A stretch of 64,000 nt of DNA from assembly GCA_003349885.1 (NCBI GenBank), contig QFXC01000011.1:672865-736864 (forward strand), in the 5' to 3' direction. This document shows, in pieces, positions 54,273 through 63,984 of this stretch. The notes beneath the pieces are model-generated. The model was not told the DNA's origin and did not search any database. It saw only the letters and a program-made list of their open reading frames with translations. The position numbers were made by a program, and so were the translations under genes. Numbering within the stretch: the stretch's first letter is position 1; each line of letters opens with the position of its first letter. This DNA comes from an endosymbiont of Galathealinum brachiosum (lineage in GTDB: Bacteria; Pseudomonadota; Gammaproteobacteria; SZUA-229).

Positions 54273-57200
54273 ATGCGCAAAAAATTTATTTTAGTTTCTT
54301 TTGTACTATTACTGTTTGGCCTGGTGGGCTGTGGCTCAGACAGTGGCACGTCGGCGCCGAAGGCAGACGTGGACGCGACTAAACCAGCATCTCCCAAAAT
54401 AAGTTTTTTGCTATCCTCAGATGCCACTAGCATTTCTGTTTCCTGGCTTCCCTCAACGGACGATAAGTCGGCTACTGATGACATCACTTATAAAATATAC
54501 GCTTCCACTACCCCCAGCTTCACCCCTGATGCTGCAACCTTAAAAGCCGAAGTTGTTGCTAAAACCACAACACAGGTAAAGGGCTTAACAGCAGCAACTC
54601 AATATTACATTACTGTTCAAGCTGTAGATTTAGCGGGTAATGTGAGCGACGTCACCAGCTATGGCGAAGTAACAACTGCAGCCACACCAATGGTACTAAG
54701 TAAGCAGCTAATGCAAACGGCTGAATCACTCAATCTTACAGCGCCCACAATTTCTGCTGATGGTGTGACTTATATCTTTACAAAAACAGCCACAAGTACA
54801 CTACCTACCGTTGGTGCCATTTTAATTGATGCAAATATTGGTGCCGATACCGGTTATCTACGCAAAGTCGTTTCAGTTGTAGAAGCAATGGATGAAATTA
54901 TAGTGACCACGGAAGCCGCATCATTAGACGAAATCATTGAGAAAGGTGAATTCCATTCGGCATTTACAGTTTCTGATATTGACCCGAATCTTGCAACAGG
55001 CAGCAAGAGTTCCTTTTTGGCAAAAACATTTGGTTCTAACAATTCCGGTAAATCAACGACAATCCTGACGCTAGATAATGGCAACACGGTAATTACACAA
55101 CATAAATATGGTTTAGCACAGAATAAACACGAACGTTTACAAAAAATCGCAGCAAGAAGTGATGACCCGAACATTCGTGCGGTGGATTTATCAACTTACG
55201 ATTTTTCAACAGACGCAAGTGTCGGTGATGCAAAATTCGCCATGGGCTTTAATTTAGATATTGAACCAACCTTTATTGCCGATGCGAAATTTTCAATCCT
55301 GGGTGTTGAAAGCGCTACCGTTGCTGTTAAAGCTACTCTGGATTTTGATGCCTTGTTAGGCCTTGAATACGGCGCAGAGTCAACAACGAATTATGAAAAA
55401 ACTGTTTTACAAGTAGTGCAACAAAAAGTTTACCTGCTTGGTGACATCCCTGTAGTACAGGAAATCATTTTCTCGCTAAAACCTACTATTACAGTAAAAG
55501 CAGCAGGTGCGATTGCTGCAACTGTAAAACTTGATTCATCTGCAACAGTAGAATTTGGGCTGGAATACGCTAATGACGCATGGACACAATTTGACGATGA
55601 AACACATAAGGACGATCTTACTTACACCTTTACCGTAAAAGGTGGTGTTGAAGTTACGGTGAGATTAGTGCCAGAAATGAAAATTCGTTTTTACAAGTCT
55701 GTTACAGCCTCGCTTGCACTCGAACCCTACATATATGCTACGAGTACCGCAGAATTAAACCTTCTCGGCTCCTCGTTTAGCAACGATATACTACCGTTAG
55801 TAAATTTAACCGATTTCAGTGTAGGTTTAGGACTTGATGGTACGGTCTACGCTGACATTACCGTATTCTCAAAAACCATTGCACGAGAACCGGAAGAAGG
55901 TAAATACACACCCTTACAATTAAGATATCCAGTTATCTCTTTGCCAAAACTAGAATGGGAAGCCTCATCACCTGTAGGCGGGCCAAACATTAATGCTGAA
56001 GGCCCTTCAGTTGAATTGTTTGCCAAAGTTACGCCAGGTATTAATATTTATGCCAGTGACGTAGAAAATGATTTTGTAACAGCGTCAGCAAACTGGTTAT
56101 GTTACCCACAGTCTTCATGCATCGTTGAGGCTAACGCAAACGACCCCTACCGTGCTAACTTTACACCGCTTGTAGAAGGCTTCACTTATACCGTTTTCTT
56201 TGTCGGCAGCAGTGAATTAACCGGTCCCTTAGGCCTGCAATACAGCAGCGTTGAAATTGACATGAATGATGCCGATAACGACGGCATGCCCAATGGTTGG
56301 GAAAAGTTTTATGGACTAAACCAGCTTAGCGATACTGATGCTGATACAGATTTAGATAGTGACTTGTTGAGTAACCTCAACGAATACCTGCAGGCAACAA
56401 ATCCAAAGATTAAAGACACAGAAGACGATGGCATGTGGGATGGCTGGGAAGCTCTGTATGGACTTAATCCGTTAGTAGATGATTCCGCCCTTGATCTAGA
56501 TGGTGATAAAAAATCTAATCTGACAGAGTTTAATTTTGACCCTATTAATCATGAGCTCGATCCAAGCGAACCTGATACCGATGGTGACCTCATGGATGAT
56601 GGCTGGGAAATCGATTTTGATATTAATCCGTTAATAGACACGGCTAATGATGATCCCGATGGTGATGGTTTAACTAATCTTCAAGAATATGAGGGAAATA
56701 CCCATCCTAACCTGGGTGATGTTGATGGTGATGGACTAGATGACCCTGAAGAACTTGCTGCTGGTACCGACCCATTTAATGAAGATACAGATGAAGATGG
56801 TATGTGGGATGGATGGGAAGTGTTGTACAACTTTGATCCACTGTCCCCCGATGATGCAAATCTGGATTTTGATGAAGATGGCCTGACTAACTTGCAGGAA
56901 TTTATCAATGGATCAGACCCAACCGATGGTGTACCACCACCGGTTGTGGTGCAGCCAGTTATTAATCTAAATGATACTGGTGCATACCTGTGTTCCGATG
57001 GAACCACATTTGCTGCCACATGCCCAGTTGCAGACTATCCGCAACAAGATGCTGAGGTGGGTCGTGATAGTAATGCTGATAAGTTAATTAAAACTGGTGG
57101 TGGCTCAGCTGGATTTGATTTCACAAAACTTGATGCAGTAGGGGAACCACTTGCGGATCAAACTCAAGATTACGCAACACAGCCCTGGGTGTGTGTACAG

Positions 57201-57701
57201 GATAATGTTACTGGTCTGATGTGGGAAGTGAAAAAACCTGATCCGGCAAGTACTGCTGGTGTTCAATATTTTGAAAATGAATGGAGTTGGTATGATAGCA
57301 ACCCAGACACTAATGGAGGGCATGCAGGCACCATTGATGGAAGCTACTGCTCACATACTGTTGATGGTACTTGTGGCATACGTGGTGATACAGAGTCCTT
57401 TGTAAACGAGATGAACAGAATCAAACTTTGTGGTTATGACGACTGGCGGGTTCCATCATTGAATGAAGCAATTTCAAGAACCAACGTTAATGACCGCAAT
57501 ACAAATTACTTCCCACTTGCAGGCGGTTACTCCTGGACATCCACTACTTATAAGGATATCCGGTTTATTACCGAAGGCACGGAAAACACCTTTGCATTTA
57601 TTGTTAATAGATGGGGTGACGTATCTACTGGTAGAAAAGGGGATCCCGATGGTGCGTCTGCAAGACTCTATGAATTGCAATTAGTGAGGGGTGTGCAATG
57701 A
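54273..57701 (+). CDS. Large lipoprotein with FN3, calcium-binding repeats and DUF1566 (Lcl) domain
   Basis: This 1142-residue protein has a lipobox (LVGC, Cys20). Domains in order are a fibronectin type III module (about 40-140); a long beta-rich middle; repeated acidic thrombospondin-3-like calcium loops (about 660-888, with DADNDGMPNGWEKFYGL and similar units of about 40 residues); and a C-terminal Lcl/DUF1566 domain (about 970-1142, with TGLMWEVKK and CGYDDWRVPSLNE). It is likely outer-membrane or surface exposed and may bind ligands or other cells. It overlaps the next gene by four bases (ATGA). The function is unknown. Confidence 0.83.
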   Translation: MRKKFILVSFVLLLFGLVGCGSDSGTSAPKADVDATKPASPKISFLLSSDATSISVSWLPSTDDKSATDDITYKIYASTTPSFTPDAATLKAEVVAKTTTQVKGLTAATQYYITVQAVDLAGNVSDVTSYGEVTTAATPMVLSKQLMQTAESLNLTAPTISADGVTYIFTKTATSTLPTVGAILIDANIGADTGYLRKVVSVVEAMDEIIVTTEAASLDEIIEKGEFHSAFTVSDIDPNLATGSKSSFLAKTFGSNNSGKSTTILTLDNGNTVITQHKYGLAQNKHERLQKIAARSDDPNIRAVDLSTYDFSTDASVGDAKFAMGFNLDIEPTFIADAKFSILGVESATVAVKATLDFDALLGLEYGAESTTNYEKTVLQVVQQKVYLLGDIPVVQEIIFSLKPTITVKAAGAIAATVKLDSSATVEFGLEYANDAWTQFDDETHKDDLTYTFTVKGGVEVTVRLVPEMKIRFYKSVTASLALEPYIYATSTAELNLLGSSFSNDILPLVNLTDFSVGLGLDGTVYADITVFSKTIAREPEEGKYTPLQLRYPVISLPKLEWEASSPVGGPNINAEGPSVELFAKVTPGINIYASDVENDFVTASANWLCYPQSSCIVEANANDPYRANFTPLVEGFTYTVFFVGSSELTGPLGLQYSSVEIDMNDADNDGMPNGWEKFYGLNQLSDTDADTDLDSDLLSNLNEYLQATNPKIKDTEDDGMWDGWEALYGLNPLVDDSALDLDGDKKSNLTEFNFDPINHELDPSEPDTDGDLMDDGWEIDFDINPLIDTANDDPDGDGLTNLQEYEGNTHPNLGDVDGDGLDDPEELAAGTDPFNEDTDEDGMWDGWEVLYNFDPLSPDDANLDFDEDGLTNLQEFINGSDPTDGVPPPVVVQPVINLNDTGAYLCSDGTTFAATCPVADYPQQDAEVGRDSNADKLIKTGGGSAGFDFTKLDAVGEPLADQTQDYATQPWVCVQDNVTGLMWEVKKPDPASTAGVQYFENEWSWYDSNPDTNGGHAGTIDGSYCSHTVDGTCGIRGDTESFVNEMNRIKLCGYDDWRVPSLNEAISRTNVNDRNTNYFPLAGGYSWTSTTYKDIRFITEGTENTFAFIVNRWGDVSTGRKGDPDGASARLYELQLVRGVQ

Positions 57702-59293
57702 AAATAATTAGACCATTGTCTCGACACTTTTTTGCACTCCTAACCATGTGTTTGATGTTGGTTAGTGCGCAGGTTTTAGCAGCACAGATATGCTCAACTG
57801 ATATGCCAGATGAAGCACCGGATAGCCGTTATACAGACAATGGAAATGGCACAGTCACTGACAAGTATACGGGTTTGATGTGGAAGCAATGTGTCGAAGG
57901 TGCGACGACAGATGGCTCATCAAACTGTACTGGTATACCAAGCTCTGTGAATTGGTCATCTGCAATTCAATTGGCCGACAGTGTGAATAATGGTACAGGT
58001 GAGAGCTTTGGTTACGAAGATTGGCGCTTACCCAATTTCAAAGAATTAGCTTCATTACATAGACCAAACTGTACACAGCCTGCAGTTAATGCCACCGCCT
58101 TTCCACCTACTGCACAGGCTTTGGCAGACGAATATGCGAGACTCATTTCATCGACCCATAGCTCGTCAACATCAACGCCAAGATATTTTATCTTCGATGT
58201 TTATGGTGGAGATTTTTATCATCAACCGGGAACCGGTGGAACGTTTGTTCGATTAGTAAGAGATGCCAGATCAAAACTACTATTCTTAAGTGATCAATCT
58301 AACGTTGGCATTGAAAGTGAAGAAGATATTCATACAGTCAACTCTGACGGATCAGAACTAACTCGATTAACCGGTACAGGTGAAGAAAATCTCGAGTATT
58401 CATGGGCAGACTGGTCACCAGACGGTAGTAAAATAGTTACTTTTAGATACGACTGGTGGAGTGGCAATCATAAATTACTTACTATGAATGCTGATGGTTC
58501 CAATGTTACTGATATTACAAACCCGCCAACTGTTAATAGTATTTCACGTCAAGCAAGAACGCGCTGGTCACCTGATGGAACAAAAATAGCCTATCTGGTT
58601 TCGTCGGACGGTGATTTATATGTCATGGATGCAGATGGTAGTAATAAACTGGGTTTAACTGATCAGGTAGGGAAAGTAATTGCTCTTGCTGACGCGGCTG
58701 AAGATTCTGAAGTATTTGCCTGGTCTCTAGACAGCTCAAAAATATATTTCATGTCAGATTTACATGACGTATATTCTGTTGATACGGATGGAGCAAACAT
58801 AACAAAACTAAACACTACACCATTAACTCAATTGGGAGATTTCGGTTATCGATGGTCACCCGACAGGCAAAAAATTGCCTGGCTCAGTTCTGGCGGCATT
58901 AAGGATATTTATGTGGCGAATATCGATGGAACTGAGCAGATAGTATTATATTCATCAACGGCGAACAATATCAGCGCGCCAGCATGGTCACCTGATTCAT
59001 CTTCCGTTGCATTTTCTGAATTAATCTCTGTCCCATTGTCGATGAAAATAAAAATTAAGGATGTAAGCAGTGCAACCAACCCAGTGACATCAATAGATAT
59101 AGGCGTATCAAGCGCCGCATATTCTTTAAGTTGGTCACCGAGTGGCGATAAGATTGCCTATATTTTTGGTGGTGAAAGCGTCGGTGAGACCGGTGCTGAC
59201 TCATTGTATGTGCTTGACTTGAATACTCGAATTGCGATAGATGTTTCTCTCTCAACAAATTCGAATCATGTTATGACCTTTGATTGGCGATAA
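57698..59293 (+). CDS. Exported protein with DUF1566 (Lcl) domain and TolB-like propeller
   Basis: The 531-residue protein has a signal peptide of about 29 residues. The N-terminal half is another Lcl/DUF1566 domain (NGNGTVTDKYTGLMWKQC and FGYEDWRLPNFKELASLH). The second half holds six WD40-like PD40 motifs (such as WSPDGSKI, WSPDGTKIAYLV, WSLDSSKIYF, WSPDRQKIAWL and WSPSGDKIAYI), which form a TolB-type beta-propeller. It is translationally coupled to the preceding lipoprotein gene, which shares the Lcl domain. The two proteins probably act together at the cell surface. Confidence 0.82.
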   Translation: MKIIRPLSRHFFALLTMCLMLVSAQVLAAQICSTDMPDEAPDSRYTDNGNGTVTDKYTGLMWKQCVEGATTDGSSNCTGIPSSVNWSSAIQLADSVNNGTGESFGYEDWRLPNFKELASLHRPNCTQPAVNATAFPPTAQALADEYARLISSTHSSSTSTPRYFIFDVYGGDFYHQPGTGGTFVRLVRDARSKLLFLSDQSNVGIESEEDIHTVNSDGSELTRLTGTGEENLEYSWADWSPDGSKIVTFRYDWWSGNHKLLTMNADGSNVTDITNPPTVNSISRQARTRWSPDGTKIAYLVSSDGDLYVMDADGSNKLGLTDQVGKVIALADAAEDSEVFAWSLDSSKIYFMSDLHDVYSVDTDGANITKLNTTPLTQLGDFGYRWSPDRQKIAWLSSGGIKDIYVANIDGTEQIVLYSSTANNISAPAWSPDSSSVAFSELISVPLSMKIKIKDVSSATNPVTSIDIGVSSAAYSLSWSPSGDKIAYIFGGESVGETGADSLYVLDLNTRIAIDVSLSTNSNHVMTFDWR

Positions 59294-59357
59294 ATTACTT
59301 AATCTACTAAATCTAGCACCCATTTTAATATTTCAGATAACGCTTTAATAACTTGCG

Positions 59358-59398
59358 ACTTTGAGTGGCGGGCTGCTTTTTAGGCCGTAACTCAAAGT
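59358..59398. other. Hairpin in the 3' region of the propeller gene
   Basis: ACTTTGAGT (59358-59366) pairs perfectly with ACTCAAAGT (59390-59398), with an inner GGCGGGCT/AGGCCGT part. No T-run follows. The rest of the 359-bp gap 59294-59652 contains the terminator at 59606 and no gene I can support. Confidence 0.4.
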
Positions 59399-59605
59399 TG
59401 TGATGTTCCCCTGCTAAAATAGACACATGTAAAATTATGCTGGGATTGGCATATGTCGATAATCCTTTTTCTGCTTATTCTCTGGCACCTTTGCCAGCAG
59501 CGTTCTGATTGTTTGGTTCTGGGGGGCTGGGGTTCTAGGGTTGGTTGGTGTTGTTAGAAGAAAACAGTTTTAATTTGATGTTTTTATCGCCTTACTTAAG
59601 GAAAT

Positions 59606-59633
59606 AAAAAAGGCGCTCAGTGAGCGCCTTTTT
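59606..59633. terminator. Bidirectional terminator after rpoH
   Basis: AAAAAAGGCGCTC and GAGCGCCTTTTT pair around AGT, with A/T tracts on both sides. It separates rpoH (minus) from the propeller gene (plus). Confidence 0.9.
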
Positions 59634-59652
59634 CTGGTTTGTTACTTTTGCT

Positions 59653-60513
59653 TTAAGCTTCCAGATTGGTGCGAATTTTTTTCATCGCATTTTTTTCCAG
59701 TTGTCTTATGCGTTCTGCAGATACACCGTATTTTGCGGCCAGTTCATGCAATGTTGCTTTGCTTTCTTCGTTCATCCAGCGAGACATGAGTATGTCACGG
59801 CTGCGGTCATCCAGCACTTTAAAAGAATTGGTAAGTGCATCACTGCGTTGCTGTTGCCAGTCTGATGATTCTAGCTGTTGAGCCGGATCATGAGTTGGGC
59901 TTGCAAGGTAAGTTGAAGGTGCAACCATTGCATCGTCGTCATCATCAGATGTGGCATCAAATGCCATATCGTAGTTGCTCAGGCGTGATTCCATCTCAAG
60001 CACCGTTTCAGGTTTTACGCCGAGATCTTTTGCTACGCCTTCTACTTCTTCTTTTGTAAACCAGCCCAGGCGTTTTTTAGAGCTACGCAGGTTAAAGAAC
60101 AGTTTACGCTGTGCTTTAGTGGTAGCTACTTTAACTATGCGCCAGTTTTTCAGCACGTATTCATGTATTTCAGCGCGAATCCAGTGAACCGCAAATGAAA
60201 CCAGACGTACGTTGTGGTCAGGGCTAAAGCGTTTTACTGCTTTCATCAGACCAACATTGCCTTCCTGAACCAGGTCAGCCATTGGCAGGCCATAACCCTG
60301 ATAACCACGAGCGATGCGTATAACAAATCGTAGGTGAGACATAATCAGCTTTTGTGCTGCTTCCAGATCGCCATTTTCAGACAATGCGTAGCCATACTCA
60401 CGTTCTTCCTCTGCTGTAAGCATGGGAAAAGCCTGTGCATTCTGGATATATTGATCCAGACTACCGCTAGAGATGGGTAGGTGATTAGTTGCAAGTACCA
60501 GTTCGTTTGACAT
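59653..60513 (-). CDS. rpoH: RNA polymerase heat-shock sigma factor RpoH
   Basis: RpoH (sigma-32) directs transcription of heat-shock genes. With the start at 60513 the protein is 286 residues ([13 protein letters not shown]); the frame is open 11 codons further upstream, but that part runs towards the CIRCE operator. Region 2 is present ([20 protein letters not shown], then [12 protein letters not shown], the RpoH pattern), as is region 4 with [20 protein letters not shown]. The length is normal. It lies next to ftsEX, as in E. coli, but with a receiver gene in between. Confidence 0.96.
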   Translation of the reverse strand: MSNELVLATNHLPISSGSLDQYIQNAQAFPMLTAEEEREYGYALSENGDLEAAQKLIMSHLRFVIRIARGYQGYGLPMADLVQEGNVGLMKAVKRFSPDHNVRLVSFAVHWIRAEIHEYVLKNWRIVKVATTKAQRKLFFNLRSSKKRLGWFTKEEVEGVAKDLGVKPETVLEMESRLSNYDMAFDATSDDDDDAMVAPSTYLASPTHDPAQQLESSDWQQQRSDALTNSFKVLDDRSRDILMSRWMNEESKATLHELAAKYGVSAERIRQLEKNAMKKIRTNLEA

Positions 60514-60539
60514 ATCAACTCCAATGTTCGGTGCCCATA

Positions 60540-60566
60540 TTAGCACTCTTTTTGTTAGAGTGCTAA
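60540..60566. promoter_or_regulatory. CIRCE operator (HrcA site) upstream of rpoH
   Basis: TTAGCACTC, nine bases, GAGTGCTAA is an exact match to the CIRCE consensus. It lies 26 bp before the rpoH start codon, where bound HrcA repressor would block transcription. HrcA normally controls groESL or dnaK operons; here it would also control the heat-shock sigma factor. Confidence 0.93.
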
Positions 60567-60646
60567 TTCATATATAAGTTCAATCTAATATGTGTAAGGG
60601 GCTGATATGAAGGGGTTTTCGTGTAAAAACACGAGAATAACAGGCG

Positions 60647-61507
60647 TTATTGATTCATTACGATGGGGTTATCCGGGTGGTGAATTTCAAGAAATTGCTT
60701 GCGTAACATTAACAGGCTGTTCAGTCTGGCGACGAGCATAGGTTCTCTAATAGGCTTTTCGAGGATGTCGTTGGCGCCGGATGAAAAGATTCGATTCAGG
60801 CCATTCGGGTCTGCATCAAAATTACTGGATGTGGTAACGAGGATGGGTAGTTGTTCATAACCTAACCCGAGCCCATGGCGAATCTCACGAATAAGATCAC
60901 GGCCACTCATATGGCCTTCCAGTTGAATATCGGTTAACAACAGGTCAAAAGGCTGAATGTTGTCTTTGGTAAATGAGTGTTGAATGTATTGCAGTGCCTG
61001 CTCGGCATTAATGGCGTGAAGGTAGTTGTAATCGTGCTTTGTGAGCATGTTTTTTGTGGCAAGTGCCACCGTGGCGCTGTCTTCAACGTACAGTATATTA
61101 CCGGTAATAATGGATTTTGGCGGGTCTGTGTTTAAAAATGAGTTGATGTAATCAACCAGTTTTTGCTGCCCCAGTTTCTTGTCGAAATAACCATTAACCA
61201 GGTTGCAGGCCATATTCTCTTCATAAATGCCGGTTTTTTCACCCGAAATAACAATGAGAGGGGTTCTTTTTACACCTATCTCTGTACGAATTTTATCAAT
61301 CATATCGTGGCAGTCGATATCAGGTAAATTTCGTGAGGTGGTGATCAGGGTATATTTGTGTTCTTCGAGTAGGCGAAATGCCTCTTCGGCATTCATCGCA
61401 GCATCCACCGTGACATTAGGGATGTTTTTGGCGATCAGTTTGCTAATAATAGCCAGACTGGTGCCTGAATGGTCGATAAGTAATACACGTTGTATCTCTG
61501 GTGACAT
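60647..61507 (-). CDS. Double-receiver response regulator with a degenerate first receiver
   Basis: The 286-residue protein consists of two receiver domains and no output domain. The first (about 6-125) lacks the phospho-acceptor: TTSRNLPDID places Ser58 at the Asp position, and the acidic pocket is reduced to Asp12. The second (about 136-270) has Glu142-Asp143, phospho-acceptor Asp193 in LLLTDIQLEG and Lys in EKP, so it should be active. The stand-alone design suggests protein-protein signalling. It lies between ftsX and rpoH, normally adjacent genes. Confidence 0.85.
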   Translation of the reverse strand: MSPEIQRVLLIDHSGTSLAIISKLIAKNIPNVTVDAAMNAEEAFRLLEEHKYTLITTSRNLPDIDCHDMIDKIRTEIGVKRTPLIVISGEKTGIYEENMACNLVNGYFDKKLGQQKLVDYINSFLNTDPPKSIITGNILYVEDSATVALATKNMLTKHDYNYLHAINAEQALQYIQHSFTKDNIQPFDLLLTDIQLEGHMSGRDLIREIRHGLGLGYEQLPILVTTSSNFDADPNGLNRIFSSGANDILEKPIREPMLVARLNSLLMLRKQFLEIHHPDNPIVMNQ

Positions 61508-61711
61508 AATTTTTTCTGCTCTTGCCTGCTGACAATCCCTGAGAGCGTTAGGCTATTATTTTATTTTTTTTTATAATTAGATAATAGGTCAAAAATGCCA
61601 CAAAAAGACAATTCTGATAAGGCGATTAGTCGATCGTTTATAGCGGCTTATCTGAAATATAGCAGCTGATCAGGTTTTTGGAATGCTATAAACAGGGTAG
61701 AGGGGGGGGAA

Positions 61712-62680
61712 TTAACTGGGTTCAATTTCACTTAAGTGGCGGCCTACTGCGATCCAGGAGCCAAACAGGCCAAGAAAACAGCTAAAACCAATCATGTTAA
61801 TGCCTTCAGAAAAACTTAAACCTTTGAGTTGAAAACCGCTGTTATACAGGCTGGCCAGATGTTCTACCGAGTTATCCAGCAGACTGATAGAAAGAATAGT
61901 GAGTATCCAGGCAAGCAGGCCGCCGCCAACGCCATACCACAAGCCGGTATAGAGAAAGGGGCGACGAATAAAAGCATCGGTGCCGCCAATGAGTTTGGTT
62001 ACTTCTATTTCTTCACGACGGTTTTGAATATCCAGTCGAATGGTATTGCCCACAACCAGTAAAACCGCAATACCCAGCAGGCTGGCAATAACCCAGATAG
62101 CCCGGTGGGCAATTTCTAACATGGCAAACAGGCGTTTTACCCACTGTAAATCCAGTTGCGCCAGTTCTACCTGTTTATTCTGATTTAGCAGTTTTATCAG
62201 GTGGTGTATTTTATCCGGGCGATTCGCATCAACAACGGGTTGAATAGTGAGTACGTGGGGTAGGGGGTTGTCACCCAGTGATTCTATAGCATCACCAAAA
62301 CCGGATATTTTTTTGAATTCGTTAAGTGCCTGTTTTTTGTTGATCATTGAAACCTGATCAACATCATCATACAGGCGCAGTTTTCCCATTAGTTTTTTAG
62401 CCTGTTTTTCAGTGACACTGGCTTTAAGAAAAACAGAAATCTGTGCGCTGTTGTCCCAGCCTACACTGACATTGCTGGCATTATTTAATAATACAAACAT
62501 GCCCGCAGGCAGGGCCAGTGCAATCGCGATAACCGCAATTGTCATAAATGATGAGGCAGGCTGGCGAGTCATGTTGCCCAGGCTGGCAATCAGTGTGCGT
62601 GCATGATTAACCGCCCATGCTTTTAAAGGGCTACTTTTTGCAAGCTGGTTGCTGTCGCTTTTAACCATGGCTGGCCACAC
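61712..62680 (-). CDS. ftsX: Cell division protein FtsX
   Basis: FtsX is the membrane partner of FtsE and activates cell-wall hydrolases at the septum. The 322-residue protein has an N-terminal cytoplasmic part, four membrane helices (first at about 46-68, the last three after residue 195) and the large periplasmic loop between helices 1 and 2. The first codon is GTG at 62680; an ATG at 62668 (Met5) is an alternative start. Both overlap the end of ftsE, so the pair is translationally coupled. Confidence 0.95.
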   Translation of the reverse strand: MWPAMVKSDSNQLAKSSPLKAWAVNHARTLIASLGNMTRQPASSFMTIAVIAIALALPAGMFVLLNNASNVSVGWDNSAQISVFLKASVTEKQAKKLMGKLRLYDDVDQVSMINKKQALNEFKKISGFGDAIESLGDNPLPHVLTIQPVVDANRPDKIHHLIKLLNQNKQVELAQLDLQWVKRLFAMLEIAHRAIWVIASLLGIAVLLVVGNTIRLDIQNRREEIEVTKLIGGTDAFIRRPFLYTGLWYGVGGGLLAWILTILSISLLDNSVEHLASLYNSGFQLKGLSFSEGINMIGFSCFLGLFGSWIAVGRHLSEIEPS

Positions 62681-63341
62681 TTAAATCATTGTGTGAAAGT
62701 TGCCCCTGATTCAGGCTGATAACCGGGTTGCCCATCTGTTTAATGAGCTCCAGATTGTGGCTTGCGATAAGTACTGACACACCAACATCATTGAATCGCT
62801 CAAATAGTGCCATGATTTCTTTAGACAGTTCCGGGTCCAGATTACCCGTGGGCTCATCCGCTAACAGTAGCCCGGGTTTGTGAACAATGGCGCGGGCAAT
62901 GCCAACACGTTGTTGCTCACCACCGGATAAGGTAATGGGGGCTGATTTTTCTTTTTTTAATAATCCGACCTGATCCAGAGCAGCGCGAACCCGTTTACCA
63001 ATTTCTTTATGCTGATAACCCGCAATGATTAAAGGTAGAGAAACATTATCAAAAACCGTGCGGTCATAAAGCAGGTGATGATTCTGAAACACGATGCCAA
63101 TGTTGCGGCGGATATAAGGAATTTTACGATTGCTTACGCTGCTTAGATTAATACCGTCAAGCAGCAGGTTGCCTCGACTAGGTCGCTCAATTAATGCAAT
63201 GAGTTTGAGTAATGTACTTTTTCCGGCACCGGAGTGGCCGGTAAGAAAAGCCATTTCACCGCGAGGCAGGTGAAAGCTCACATTGTTTAAGGCTTCATGG
63301 CCACCGGGGTAGCGTTTGCATACATTATCAAAACGAATCAT
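62661..63341 (-). CDS. ftsE: Cell division ATP-binding protein FtsE
   Basis: FtsE is the ABC ATPase that drives FtsX. The 226-residue protein has Walker A (GHSGAGKSTLL), the Q-loop (GIVFQNHHLL), signature LSGGEQQRVGIARA, Walker B LLADEPTGNLD and the H-loop SHNLEL. It overlaps ftsX. No ftsY is present upstream in the window; a heptamer repeat and an unknown lipoprotein gene lie there instead. Confidence 0.97.
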   Translation of the reverse strand: MIRFDNVCKRYPGGHEALNNVSFHLPRGEMAFLTGHSGAGKSTLLKLIALIERPSRGNLLLDGINLSSVSNRKIPYIRRNIGIVFQNHHLLYDRTVFDNVSLPLIIAGYQHKEIGKRVRAALDQVGLLKKEKSAPITLSGGEQQRVGIARAIVHKPGLLLADEPTGNLDPELSKEIMALFERFNDVGVSVLIASHNLELIKQMGNPVISLNQGQLSHNDLSVASHG

Positions 63342-63383
63342 GTGGGCTATTCTGCACTAAGTTTCCAATTAAAAAAAGTAGCA

Positions 63384-63411
63384 AGTCATAAGTCGTTAGC
63401 CTTAAGTCAAA
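63384..63411. repeat. Heptamer repeat, AGTCGTA family
   Basis: AGTCATA, AGTCGTT, AGCCTTA and AGTCAAA in tandem lie 43 bp upstream of ftsE. The units are more diverged than those at 42479. Confidence 0.6.
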
Positions 63412-63475
63412 AGCAAAGGTGTTCAGGTTACAAAAAGCGAATGTGAATGGTTGTGCATTCAACCTATCTATAAAA

Positions 63476-63958
63476 CTATTTTATTGTTTTAGTAAAATTA
63501 AAGCTGAAGTAATCACCCAGTGCGGCCTGCATTTCAGATACAGAGAAACTGCCATCAGCCCTGTTGCCCCAGACAGAACAGTCTAGTTTTATAATGTCTG
63601 AATTATGATCTGAGTGTAAATATACTTCGGTGTTATAACGAACGGTGCCCATTGTTACTCTTTCCTCTCCGTCTTCAGTGCGACGAATAATAAATGTATC
63701 CGGGGTGACAGTGCGCGGGCCGAAGGCTTTCATTTCAAATGAGCAGCTAATGTCATATTGATTTTTATTTTTTTCGGCAACAATTTTGCCGTGCTGAATA
63801 ACAACATGCGTATTGTCTTTTGCAATCGGAAGGTCTTTATTTAAGGTTAAACTAGAGCCATCCGGAATATTGAATAAAAGAGAGGCTGGATCATTTGAGT
63901 GCATTGATATGCAGGAGGTGAGAGCAATGGATGTAATGGTGAGTAAAAAAGCTTTCAT
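63476..63958 (-). CDS. Putative lipoprotein, unknown
   Basis: The 160-residue protein has a short signal peptide with a lipobox (ALTSC, Cys16). The rest is beta-rich with two more cysteines (DISCSFEMKAFG and LDCSVWGNRADG) that may pair. I do not recognise the family; it looks like a small cell-envelope protein. It precedes ftsE on the same strand with a repeat in the gap, and GGAAAT stands before its ATG. Confidence 0.7.
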   Translation of the reverse strand: MKAFLLTITSIALTSCISMHSNDPASLLFNIPDGSSLTLNKDLPIAKDNTHVVIQHGKIVAEKNKNQYDISCSFEMKAFGPRTVTPDTFIIRRTEDGEERVTMGTVRYNTEVYLHSDHNSDIIKLDCSVWGNRADGSFSVSEMQAALGDYFSFNFTKTIK

Positions 63959-63984
63959 TATGATTTCCTTATTTGTGCTTGTTC

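Noticed and set aside
59400..59580. Possible gene remnant on the minus strand
   Set aside because: Only short interrupted frames are seen, with no recognisable motif.
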